DNA from: Gammaproteobacteria bacterium
GTDB taxonomy: Bacteria; Pseudomonadota; Gammaproteobacteria; Pseudomonadales; Pseudohongiellaceae
Length of the DNA: 33,139 nucleotides
Direction of reading: 5' to 3'
Assembly: GCA_016764875.1 (NCBI GenBank)
Contig: JAESQX010000235.1
Span: forward strand, 1-33,139
Each line of letters starts with the position of its first letter. Positions within the stretch are counted from its first letter, which is position 1. A program made the position numbers and the translations under genes. Under the pieces are notes generated by a model. The model ran no database searches. It saw only the letters and a program-made list of their open reading frames with translations, and had not been told where the DNA came from. Shown here piece after piece: positions 8,313 to 16,014 of this stretch.

Positions 8313-10334
8313 TTGTCAGAACAAATGGTACTTGGAGTAGATGCTGGCGGTACCTTTACTGATTTTGTCCTGTTATGGGAACGAAAGGGGCAAAGGCAGT
8401 TGCGAATTCATAAGGTGCTTTCAACTCCGGCGGCCCCTGAGCAGGCAATCCTTCAGGGCATCAGGGATCTTGAATTAAACGATGTTATAAAAAGCGGCAA
8501 GCTGCTTATTATTCACGGCAGCACAGTAGCAACCAATGCGGTTCTAGAAGGGAAAGGTGCACCAACAGTATTTATTACCAACCACGGGTTTGCAGACATG
8601 CTCACCCTGGGCAGGCAGACCCGGCCGGCTCTATTCCAGCTGGAATTCCCACCAGTGCCGCCACCGGTGGCTTCAGAGTATTGTTTAGAAGTAGGTGGCC
8701 GGCTGACAGCTAACGGCAAGGTGCTGGAACCTTTGCTGGATACGGAGCTGGAGGACATGTGTACCCGGATAAAGGAACTGGAACCTACGGCCGTCGCTAT
8801 CAATTTGCTATTTTCATTTGTTGATGATCGTTTCGAAAGGGCCATTGAAAAAGCTGTCAATGATCTCGGATTATCCATTTTCGTAAGCCGATCTTCCCAG
8901 GTTTTACCGGAGTACAAAGAATATGAAAGGGGAATAGCAACCTGGTTGAATGCCAGTCTGGGGCCGGTAGTGGGCGGATACCTCAACAGGCTCAGTGAAC
9001 AGCTGGGGAGTTGCCAACTGATGATTATGCAGTCCAGTGGAGAGGTGGTTGCGGCAAAGACAGCAGGTAGACGGGCAGTGAGCTTATTGCTCTCCGGGCC
9101 TGCGGCCGGACTTGCAGCTATCAATCATCTTGGCCGACGTTTGCAGGAGTCAAAATTTCTCAGTTTTGATATGGGCGGAACTTCCACAGATGTGGCGCTG
9201 ATTGATGGTGAATTACAGATCACCAATGAAGGACGCATAGCCAATTACCCAGTGGCTGTACCAATGGTGGACATGCACACAATTGGAGCGGGTGGCGGAT
9301 CAATTGCGTTTCTGGATGCCGGGGGTATGCTTCAGGTAGGGCCTCTCTCAGCCGGCGCTGACCCCGGTCCTGCCTGTTATGGAAGAGGTGGAACGGCGGC
9401 AACGGTCACTGATGCAAACCTGGTGCTTGGCCGGATTAAACCCGGGGTATCTCTGGCAGGAAGTTTTAAGCTTGATCTTGACGCGGCATTAGCCGCAATT
9501 GAATCGTTGGCTAGGGCATCAGGACTGAGCGTACGGGAGATGGCGTCGGGTATTATTGATGTAGCTAATGAGCGTATGGCTGAAGCTCTGCGAATGATAT
9601 CTGTGCAACGGGGCTATGACCCGGCGGAATTTACGCTGGCCAGTTTCGGGGGCGCGGGAGGACTGCACGTCTGTGCTTTGGCGGAGGCTATGGGTATGCG
9701 CCGGGCAATTGTTCCGGCCCATGGGGGAGTGCTGTCAGCTCTGGGCATGCTGGTCGCACCACGAGGGCGGCAGTTTTCCCGAACGGTAAGGTTGGCAGGC
9801 GATAGTACCAATGATTCGCAGCTACAGGCCGCTTTTCAGCAATTGCTTGATTCAGGAACAAATGAACTGGTAAGAGAAGGCCTTAAGCAGGCAGTCTTGA
9901 AAAATGAGCTCAGTATAGACATGTGTTATAGCGGACAGTCCTCGACCTTGAACCTGCCATGGAATAATAAGCAGAATGCGATCCAGGAATTTCATAAATT
10001 ACACAAAAATCGCCATGGTTTTTCCCTACAGGGGGATGTTGAGATTGTAAATATTCGGGTTCGAATAACATCGAAAGAACCTTTGCCCGATATTCACGAG
10101 GTTGATACGCATTACTTGTGTAATGACCTCGGTGAGGCTGTGGTGTATAGCAAAAAAGAACAATTAACATTTTATGAAAGGCAAAGCTTAATGGCCGGTC
10201 AATTAGTCGTGGGCCCCGCGATAGTTACGGAGCCGTCAGCTACCACCTTCATTAAAAAAGGATGGACTGGTAAAGCCGATGAAATTGGTAATATCTGGCT
10301 TGATCGCAACCCGGAGGCTGCTGATATTCCGTAA
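8313..10334 (+). CDS. HyuA-type hydantoinase/5-oxoprolinase family protein, orphan A subunit
   Basis: This 673-residue protein belongs to the N-methylhydantoinase A / oxoprolinase A family, ATP-dependent enzymes that open lactam or hydantoin rings. The phosphate loop LGVDAGGTFTDF is at the N-terminus, followed by the HGSTVATNAVLEGKG segment. The second ATP-binding stretch FLSFDMGGTSTDVALIDG is near residue 285, and the TIGAGGGSIAFLD and GPLSAGADPGPACYGRGG blocks follow. The partner subunit HyuB is not next to it. I keep the TTG at 8313 (MSEQMVLG) because GGTGG lies 7 bases upstream; the ATG at 8325 is the alternative. The true substrate (hydantoin, oxoproline, acetone-type or other) cannot be told. 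Confidence 0.9.
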   Translation: MSEQMVLGVDAGGTFTDFVLLWERKGQRQLRIHKVLSTPAAPEQAILQGIRDLELNDVIKSGKLLIIHGSTVATNAVLEGKGAPTVFITNHGFADMLTLGRQTRPALFQLEFPPVPPPVASEYCLEVGGRLTANGKVLEPLLDTELEDMCTRIKELEPTAVAINLLFSFVDDRFERAIEKAVNDLGLSIFVSRSSQVLPEYKEYERGIATWLNASLGPVVGGYLNRLSEQLGSCQLMIMQSSGEVVAAKTAGRRAVSLLLSGPAAGLAAINHLGRRLQESKFLSFDMGGTSTDVALIDGELQITNEGRIANYPVAVPMVDMHTIGAGGGSIAFLDAGGMLQVGPLSAGADPGPACYGRGGTAATVTDANLVLGRIKPGVSLAGSFKLDLDAALAAIESLARASGLSVREMASGIIDVANERMAEALRMISVQRGYDPAEFTLASFGGAGGLHVCALAEAMGMRRAIVPAHGGVLSALGMLVAPRGRQFSRTVRLAGDSTNDSQLQAAFQQLLDSGTNELVREGLKQAVLKNELSIDMCYSGQSSTLNLPWNNKQNAIQEFHKLHKNRHGFSLQGDVEIVNIRVRITSKEPLPDIHEVDTHYLCNDLGEAVVYSKKEQLTFYERQSLMAGQLVVGPAIVTEPSATTFIKKGWTGKADEIGNIWLDRNPEAADIP

Positions 10335-10427
10335 TAATACCGCCGGGCAGGACATGAATATCGATGGCATAAACGGAAATCTTATTTACACGTTATTTTC
10401 GGGAGTGTTATAAGTATATGTCCGTTC

Positions 10428-10450
10428 AAAATCATCAAGTGCATGATTTT
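10428..10450. repeat. Perfect AT-rich inverted repeat between the HyuA-like gene and the TPR gene
   Basis: AAAATCAT and ATGATTTT form a perfect 8-bp inverted repeat around the 7-base loop CAAGTGC. It lies 94 bases after the HyuA-like stop and about 105 bases before the TPR/TonB-like gene. It is too AT-rich, and lacks a clear T-run, to be a confident terminator; an operator is possible. Confidence 0.35.
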
Positions 10451-10555
10451 GGTAATGCCTGATTCTGTGATGCGATTGGTGCATCTAGCTGTCTTTTTTG
10501 AGCTCTCTGGATTCGACAACACTCTGTTATACAAGAATAAATTGGAAGACAAGGC

Positions 10556-11947
10556 ATGATCGAGTTAGTGAAAAGAGCCGCTTTTCCGCCATTGCTCCTA
10601 TTAGTTGTGTTTTCCTGCGGTGCTGCTTTGGCGCAGGAAAAAGAGCAACCGGAGAAGACTGGCGGGCGTCCACCGGCAAGTGTCTATGCGAATTTGGTTT
10701 TTAGCGGACCCAAACTGGTGACTGACGGCCTGGATTCGGTAACAGACAATGATTTCAGAATTATCAGCAATGATGCTGCACTACAAACCGCCAGTGTAAA
10801 TAATATAGAAAGTATCAGGCAGTATAAGGCGGTGATTGATGAGCTGGAGCTGGAAGGAGGAGCCTGGGGTCAGGGATTGGCACAGGAGCTAACTGCCCTG
10901 GGTTCTTTGCATCAACAACAGGGAACTTACCTCGAGGCAGTGGAAGTTTACACAAGAGCTATGCACGTCAGTCGGGTTAATTACGGCCTGGATAATCTCG
11001 AGCAGGTTCCCGTAGTTGAACAGCTGATAGGCTCTCATGTGGCCTTGGGCCAGTGGGAAAAGGCAGATCAGCTTCACAGTTATCTGTACTACACCCAGAA
11101 AAAAGCCTTTGGGGCCAATGACCCAAGGATGATTCCAGTGCTTGACAGGTTGGCGAAGTGGAGTCTGAGTGTATTTAACGTTGGTTACGGTGAAGCGGTG
11201 GGCCTGCGGCTACTCACCGCATTTTATTCCTTTCGAGCTGCTTCCGACATAGTAAGCACTCACTTTGGTGAAGAAGACGAACGCTTTGTTAATTATTTAA
11301 GGGATATGGCAGCTACGGCTTATCTGGTAGCTCGCAACCCTGCCTTGATGGAAGAGGCAACGAGGCCTGAATATCGCAATGTGCAGGATATGTTCGAAGA
11401 TAAAATAAACCAGATAGATGGCATAAATCCCAGCGGGTATGCCGATGGCCTGAAAGCATTGGAACGCATTGTGGCCCGCTATGCTGACAAAGGCGATGCA
11501 CCGGTTGAACACGCACAGGCTTTGACCGGGCTGGCCGATTGGTATCTGCTTTTTGATCGCCGCCGGACAGCAGCAGGTTATTATCGTGATGCGTTTAACA
11601 TTCTTTCTGAACAGGAAAATAATGAAGAATTGATCCAGAATAATTTTGGAGAGGTAAAGTTGATACCTGAACTCACCGCTAACATTTTACAATTGAATTC
11701 TGAAAATAAATCAGACCAGGCACAAAACCCGACCAGCGAGACTGGTGTGATTGATGTTAGTTTCGATGTTACCAGTTACGGCGCCGTCACCAACTTTAAA
11801 ATGCTTACTGAAGAAACTGACAATAATTCCAGGGTCCTGACAGCATTGAGGCGAAATGTCAGGAACAGGATATTTAGACCCAGGGTAGTTGCGGGGAAGA
11901 TGGAGCGAACACGGGACAACCATTTTCGGTATCGCTATTGGTATTGA
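10556..11947 (+). CDS. Secreted TPR protein with TonB-like C-terminal domain
   Basis: This is a 463-residue exported protein. Residues 1-26 form a signal peptide (MIELVKRAAF, hydrophobic core, cleavage after ALA in GAALAQE). The middle, about residues 100-360, is helical with TPR-like pairs such as GSLHQQQGTYLEAVEVYTRAM and ALTGLADWYLLFDRRRTAAGYYRDAF. The last 67 residues (397-463), GVIDVSFDVTSYGAVTNF through VRNRIFRPRVVAGK, follow the TonB C-terminal domain pattern (strand, helix, strand with a final FRP...GK). It lacks the membrane anchor of classical TonB. The role is inferred: a periplasmic scaffold for the envelope complex encoded downstream. It is 230 bp from the next gene, so it may be separately transcribed. 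Confidence 0.78.
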   Translation: MIELVKRAAFPPLLLLVVFSCGAALAQEKEQPEKTGGRPPASVYANLVFSGPKLVTDGLDSVTDNDFRIISNDAALQTASVNNIESIRQYKAVIDELELEGGAWGQGLAQELTALGSLHQQQGTYLEAVEVYTRAMHVSRVNYGLDNLEQVPVVEQLIGSHVALGQWEKADQLHSYLYYTQKKAFGANDPRMIPVLDRLAKWSLSVFNVGYGEAVGLRLLTAFYSFRAASDIVSTHFGEEDERFVNYLRDMAATAYLVARNPALMEEATRPEYRNVQDMFEDKINQIDGINPSGYADGLKALERIVARYADKGDAPVEHAQALTGLADWYLLFDRRRTAAGYYRDAFNILSEQENNEELIQNNFGEVKLIPELTANILQLNSENKSDQAQNPTSETGVIDVSFDVTSYGAVTNFKMLTEETDNNSRVLTALRRNVRNRIFRPRVVAGKMERTRDNHFRYRYWY

Positions 11948-12177
11948 ACGGCTGGTATAGGTGCTTTCATTGGCCTATTGTTAAGGATGAGTTAAGGGAT
12001 AATGCGGTAGAAGGGAAGGAGCAGATGATATTGCGGTCTACGTGACTGAAACGGAAAGTTTTTGAACACGCAACTTGGCGCGAACTGCGGCATAAAAAGG
12101 CTTAAAAGCGTCTAAAATACGATAACAGGTAGATTCTTCAATACAACAGGGTTTCAGGGTTGGCCAGGGAACAAGTG

Positions 12178-13227
12178 ATGAATAGAGATCGAATACATAA
12201 AGCAATAGTAATTGGGGTTCTGGGAGTGGCACTTGCAGCCTGTGAGTCTTCCAGCACACAGTCGCAAAGCTCGTCGCAAAGCATGCCTTCGAGTCCTTCG
12301 TCCAGCTCCTCGTCCTCGTCATCTTCCAGCCAGAGCTCGTCCAGCAGCTTTCCATCTTCGAGCTCTTCATCCAGCTCGTCCAGCAGCTTTCCATCTTCGA
12401 GCTCTTCATCCAGCTCATCAAGCGGTTTGCCCTCCGCATCGTCTTCATCCAGTCCATCAGGCGGTTTTCCTTCTGCATCGTCTTCGTCCGATGGTTTGCC
12501 TTCTGTGTCATCCTCCTCCGGAAGCAGCCCCGGGCTTCCTTCCAGTTCGGGAGCCTCTTTTCCGTCTAGCGGTAGCTCAGGCGTGACAGCAGGATCACCC
12601 GGCGCTGAGTCGGGCACCTCCAGCAGGAATGGATCCGGTGATACAGGAACTTTCGGGCAAAGGGACTCATCCACAGGCGACCTCTCATCCGGGCGTCAAG
12701 GCCCCACAGGTTCTCAATCAGGTGGTGGAAGCGGAGATTATAGTCTCGATACACTTCCGGACGGCGCATTTGGTGGGGATGGTGGTGCTCAAACCACTGG
12801 CACTATGACATCGGCTGAACGGACACGGGTTCTGGATGAGCAGTTACGTAAAGGCTATGAAGTATTTGATGGTATTATTCTCGATGAAAGAGAACGTAAT
12901 CAGACGGATCGAAATGCGAACCCGGGTGGTTTTGGTCGTGTGGGTGATGGTTCATCAGAAAGCGGTGGATCGGCAGGAGCAGCCGGGCGTCCTCAAACTT
13001 TGCCTGCCAACGGGTCGGCAACAGGGCCACAGGTAATTGCACAGTCATCAACTTCTGCGGCACCCAGTGGCGCATCATTCCCACCGCCTGATGACATACC
13101 CAGCGGGCGTGACGATGACGTGGTTGCAAGGCAATTGCGTGAGGCCGCTACGAAAGAACCGGACCCTGAATTGCGCGAAGCATTATGGGAAGAATACAGA
13201 AACTACACAGGTATAAGCGAGCAATAG
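12178..13227 (+). CDS. Serine-rich repeat lipoprotein
   Basis: This is a predicted lipoprotein of about 349 residues with no recognised family. The ORF track starts at a TTG (12160); I prefer the ATG at 12178 (MNRDRIHK), which has AGGGA upstream. A short signal peptide ends in a lipobox, VALAAC, putting the lipidated Cys near residue 21. Residues about 22-125 are almost pure Ser with Pro, Gly and Phe, encoded partly by a 39-bp tandem repeat. A Gly/Ser/Thr-rich stretch follows, then a small charged helical part (TSAERTRVLDEQLRKGYEVFD) and a C-terminal helix (ELREALWEEYRNYTG). Most of it is probably disordered, acting as a long tether from the membrane. It is followed 2 bp later by another lipoprotein gene. 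Confidence 0.82.
   Translation: MNRDRIHKAIVIGVLGVALAACESSSTQSQSSSQSMPSSPSSSSSSSSSSSQSSSSSFPSSSSSSSSSSSFPSSSSSSSSSSGLPSASSSSSPSGGFPSASSSSDGLPSVSSSSGSSPGLPSSSGASFPSSGSSGVTAGSPGAESGTSSRNGSGDTGTFGQRDSSTGDLSSGRQGPTGSQSGGGSGDYSLDTLPDGAFGGDGGAQTTGTMTSAERTRVLDEQLRKGYEVFDGIILDERERNQTDRNANPGGFGRVGDGSSESGGSAGAAGRPQTLPANGSATGPQVIAQSSTSAAPSGASFPPPDDIPSGRDDDVVARQLREAATKEPDPELREALWEEYRNYTGISEQ
12334..12519 (+). repeat. 39-bp tandem repeat encoding a 13-residue Ser-rich unit
   Basis: Two identical 39-bp units (12334-12372 and 12373-12411) encode SSSSSFPSSSSSS. Two diverged 39-bp units follow (12412-12450, SSSSGLPSASSSS; 12451-12489, SPSGGFPSASSSS), then a 30-bp shortened unit (12490-12519, DGLPSVSSSS). The period is a multiple of three, so unit gain or loss keeps the reading frame and only changes linker length. 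Confidence 0.9.
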
Positions 13228-13229
13228 GA

Positions 13230-14414
13230 ATGAAACGATTGAGCCGCCACTTTATTTCTGTACTGATGTTAGCTGTTTTTGTCAGCAGCTGTGCTTCTCA
13301 TGTTGTTAAATCAACCACTTACACACCGGTGATTGTGGACACAGAAATCATTCCTGAAGAACTGTTGCTCGATGTTGGCGTAGCGATTTTTGATCCAGGT
13401 ATTGACGAGATTGAGAAGTCCGAGGAAGAGACCACTAATAGCCAGATCCGTGTGGCAGAGTCCAACTTTGTATCCTTTCTGGTTTCTGAAACCTTGCAGC
13501 GCTCAGGGAACTGGGGCGTAGTTAGAGTTTTGCCCGCCAACTCAAGTCCGATGGATGTGATGCTTTCGGGCACCATACTGCAATCCAACGGCGAAGCCAT
13601 GACAATTCGCGTCAATGTCAAAGATTCAACTGGCCGGAAATGGTACACACGCGAGTATCACGAAGTGATAAGCCAGTTTAGTTATGACCCATCCCAGCGC
13701 AAGATGAATGATCCGTTTCAGGTCATTTACAATAAAATAGCCAACGACCTGCTTGCCTATCGCAAGGGGAATATCTCAGAGAATAGAATCACCGATATTC
13801 GAACAGTTTCGGAGCTATTATTTGCCCAGCGGTTTGCTCCTCAGGTTTTTGAGCAATACATAGGACAGGATCGGAATGGGTATTATCAGGTTAGTCGTCT
13901 ACCTGCGGACAATGACCCTATACTGCTGCGTATACAGGACATTCGCGAACGGGACTTCATGTTTATCGATACAGTTCAGGATTATTACGAAACCTACAAT
14001 CGGCAAATGAGGCTACCCTACGATTCCTGGAGAGAGCAAAGCTATTACGAAACGATTACCCTCAGGGAAATAAAAGCTTCCTCCAGGCGTCGATTAATTG
14101 CGGGGACGGCGGCCGTTGTGGGTGGTATAGCGGTCGCAGCAAACGCAGGCAGTTATGCGGCTCAAAGTGGTGGGTTTGCGGGTGTTGGTGCAGGGGCCTA
14201 CCTGATTAAAAGTGGCTTCGAGAAACGAGCTGAAGCCCAGATTCATGTTGCGGCACTGGAGGAGCTGGGCCTTTCGCTGGAAAATGAAGTAGCACCCAAA
14301 GTGATTAACCTTGAAGATCGTACGGTAACGCTCACTGGAAATGTAGAAGAACAATACAGCCAGTGGAAAGAAATTCTTGCAGACTTGTATGTGGCTGAAG
14401 TCGGAGAACAGTAG
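13230..14414 (+). CDS. Envelope lipoprotein of unknown function with Gly/Ala hydrophobic segment
   Basis: This is a 394-residue predicted lipoprotein. The ORF track uses an ATG at 13185 inside the previous gene; the ATG at 13230 (MKRLSRHFISVLMLAVFVSSC) gives a proper signal peptide with lipobox VSSC, so I choose it. Residues 40-170 resemble the mixed alpha/beta region of lipoproteins that oligomerise at the outer membrane (LDVGVAIFDPG, VMLSGTILQSNGEAMTIRV). A Gly/Ala-rich hydrophobic stretch (about residues 288-332, AGTAAVVGGIAVAANAG) could insert into membrane. The C-terminus, VINLEDRTVTLTGNVEEQY, resembles a BON-type strand-helix. The function is not known. Position 2 bp after the Ser-rich lipoprotein gene suggests the two are made together. 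Confidence 0.8.
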   Translation: MKRLSRHFISVLMLAVFVSSCASHVVKSTTYTPVIVDTEIIPEELLLDVGVAIFDPGIDEIEKSEEETTNSQIRVAESNFVSFLVSETLQRSGNWGVVRVLPANSSPMDVMLSGTILQSNGEAMTIRVNVKDSTGRKWYTREYHEVISQFSYDPSQRKMNDPFQVIYNKIANDLLAYRKGNISENRITDIRTVSELLFAQRFAPQVFEQYIGQDRNGYYQVSRLPADNDPILLRIQDIRERDFMFIDTVQDYYETYNRQMRLPYDSWREQSYYETITLREIKASSRRRLIAGTAAVVGGIAVAANAGSYAAQSGGFAGVGAGAYLIKSGFEKRAEAQIHVAALEELGLSLENEVAPKVINLEDRTVTLTGNVEEQYSQWKEILADLYVAEVGEQ

Positions 14415-14468
14415 ACTAATCCTGACTAAACCCCGTTATTAGAATGCCATCACTGCCAATAAAGCCCT

Positions 14469-16010
14469 ATGTCTGAAAATGGAATTGAAAAGATCGAGCC
14501 AGCCGACTTCGATATAAGCAAGTCTTCTCTGTTTTCGAATGAGCCAGCACAACCAACGAAAAATAAGCCATCATTGCTGGTGTGGATAAGCCTCGGTTTT
14601 CTGGCGGTCATCGCCCTTGCTGTTATTTTTGTTCTCCCCACACTTGTTACCGAGTATGAATTGCCTCTGGAACGTAGAGTTGAAGTAGACCAGCTGACCC
14701 CCAGGAACCCAACTGCAAATCAACAGGAAATAAATGCGGTCTCACCTTTTGATGAAGCCCAGAAATCATTGCAGCGAAAAGAGGCACAGGATGTGCTGGC
14801 GCAGTTACTTGGAATTCAAGCCGAACTTGACATAAAGGCAGTGGAAAAATGGGCATCTCAGGAGTACGAAGACGCTTTGGAATTTGCCAGGGCCGGTGAT
14901 GAGTCTTACCTGGTACAGGAATTTATTGAAGCCCGCGATAGCTATGATGAAGGTTTGCTAGCCTTACAGGCAATACAGGAGCAAATTCCTGTAGCAATAA
15001 GCCAGCACCTGATCGACGGCGAAGCCGCCTTAATTGCAAATCAGTCAGAGGGGGCAGTAGAAAAATTTTCCATCGTGTTGAATTTGCAGCCGGACAACAG
15101 CCAGGCAGAAATTGGTCTGGGTAGAGCCGAGGCTTTGGACCAAGTGAATACTTTGCTGGATCAGGCGGGAGAATTAATGGAAGCGGGTGAACTGGAATCT
15201 GCGAGAGACTTGTACCTTGCTGCACTGGATCTGGATGATCGTAATGAAATAACACAAAGTCGACTGAAGCAAGCGAGTGCGCAAATATTGGAAAATGAAT
15301 TTGCGGCGATTATGTCAGAAGGATATGAGTTATTTCAGGATGAACAGCCCGAGGGTGCAATTCAATCATTTCAACGGGCAGCAGCCCTTGGTATCAAGCA
15401 GGGTCAGGCAGAGGCAGCTATTCAGCAAACCCGGGATGAAGTGGCCCGTGTCGAAATAGATCGACTAAGGGATGATGCCCTGAATGCGCGGGATACTGAA
15501 CAATGGCAAGAAGCTGTTGCTGCATATGCCAGTGTGTTGGATATTGATGGCAATCTAGTCTTTGCCCAGGAAGGGAGAGATTACACTGAGAAACGGCTAC
15601 GTCTTGATCAGTTGCTGGATTACGCAAATGCAAATCCGGAAAGACTTGCGGATGACGAAGTCTATAAACAGACACTGGATATTTACTACACCGGGCGTGG
15701 CCTGGAACCACCCGGGGCACACTTACTGGAACAGTTGAATCAGCTTCAGGAGTTTCTGGACAGTTCACAGGTTCCGCTATCAGTTAGTCTTGATTCGGAT
15801 AACCTTACCCAGGTTACTCTGCTCAGGATTGGAGAGCTGGGTGCATTCGTTTCACATACGCTCTCGTTAAAGCCAGGGCGTTACGTGGCCATGGGGACCA
15901 GAGAAGGCTACAGGGATGTGCGAGAGGAATTTACTGTTGGTTTCGGGCAGACACCTGATTCTGTTGTTGTAAAATGTGATGAAAGAATAGTCGCTACAAG
16001 AGGTCGTTAA
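14469..16010 (+). CDS. Membrane-anchored TPR protein with PEGA-like C-terminus
   Basis: This is a 513-residue inner-membrane protein. About 34 cytoplasmic residues precede one membrane helix (residues 35-60, SLLVWISLGFLAVIALAVIF), leaving the rest in the periplasm. Residues 120-400 are helical TPR-like repeats (LESARDLYLAALDLDDRNE, QWQEAVAAYASVLDIDGN). The last about 80 residues, from VPLSVSLDSDNLTQVTL to LKPGRYVAMGTREGYRDV, resemble a PEGA domain. Architecture mirrors the next gene (N-in helix, periplasmic repeats), suggesting they work as partners. It begins 54 bp after the lipoprotein gene and its stop is 4 bp before the next start. The function is inferred to be scaffolding. Confidence 0.82.
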   Translation: MSENGIEKIEPADFDISKSSLFSNEPAQPTKNKPSLLVWISLGFLAVIALAVIFVLPTLVTEYELPLERRVEVDQLTPRNPTANQQEINAVSPFDEAQKSLQRKEAQDVLAQLLGIQAELDIKAVEKWASQEYEDALEFARAGDESYLVQEFIEARDSYDEGLLALQAIQEQIPVAISQHLIDGEAALIANQSEGAVEKFSIVLNLQPDNSQAEIGLGRAEALDQVNTLLDQAGELMEAGELESARDLYLAALDLDDRNEITQSRLKQASAQILENEFAAIMSEGYELFQDEQPEGAIQSFQRAAALGIKQGQAEAAIQQTRDEVARVEIDRLRDDALNARDTEQWQEAVAAYASVLDIDGNLVFAQEGRDYTEKRLRLDQLLDYANANPERLADDEVYKQTLDIYYTGRGLEPPGAHLLEQLNQLQEFLDSSQVPLSVSLDSDNLTQVTLLRIGELGAFVSHTLSLKPGRYVAMGTREGYRDVREEFTVGFGQTPDSVVVKCDERIVATRGR

Positions 16011-16014
16011 TGGC

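Noticed and set aside
8513-9124. Minus-strand ORF of 203 aa inside the HyuA-like gene
   Set aside because: It lies opposite the conserved ATPase region of HyuA; the protein has no recognisable domain and looks like a shadow frame.
12334-12519. Could the repeat be a CRISPR-like array?
   Set aside because: The units are directly adjacent with no spacers, keep an open reading frame and encode Ser-rich peptide, so it is a coding tandem repeat.
12138-12674. Minus-strand ORF of 178 aa, very rich in Asp, Glu and Leu
   Set aside because: It is the mirror image of the serine-rich repeat (TCC/AGC codons read backwards as GGA/GCT/GAG-type codons). The plus-strand frame has a signal peptide, a lipobox and a ribosome-binding site, so the minus ORF is a shadow.
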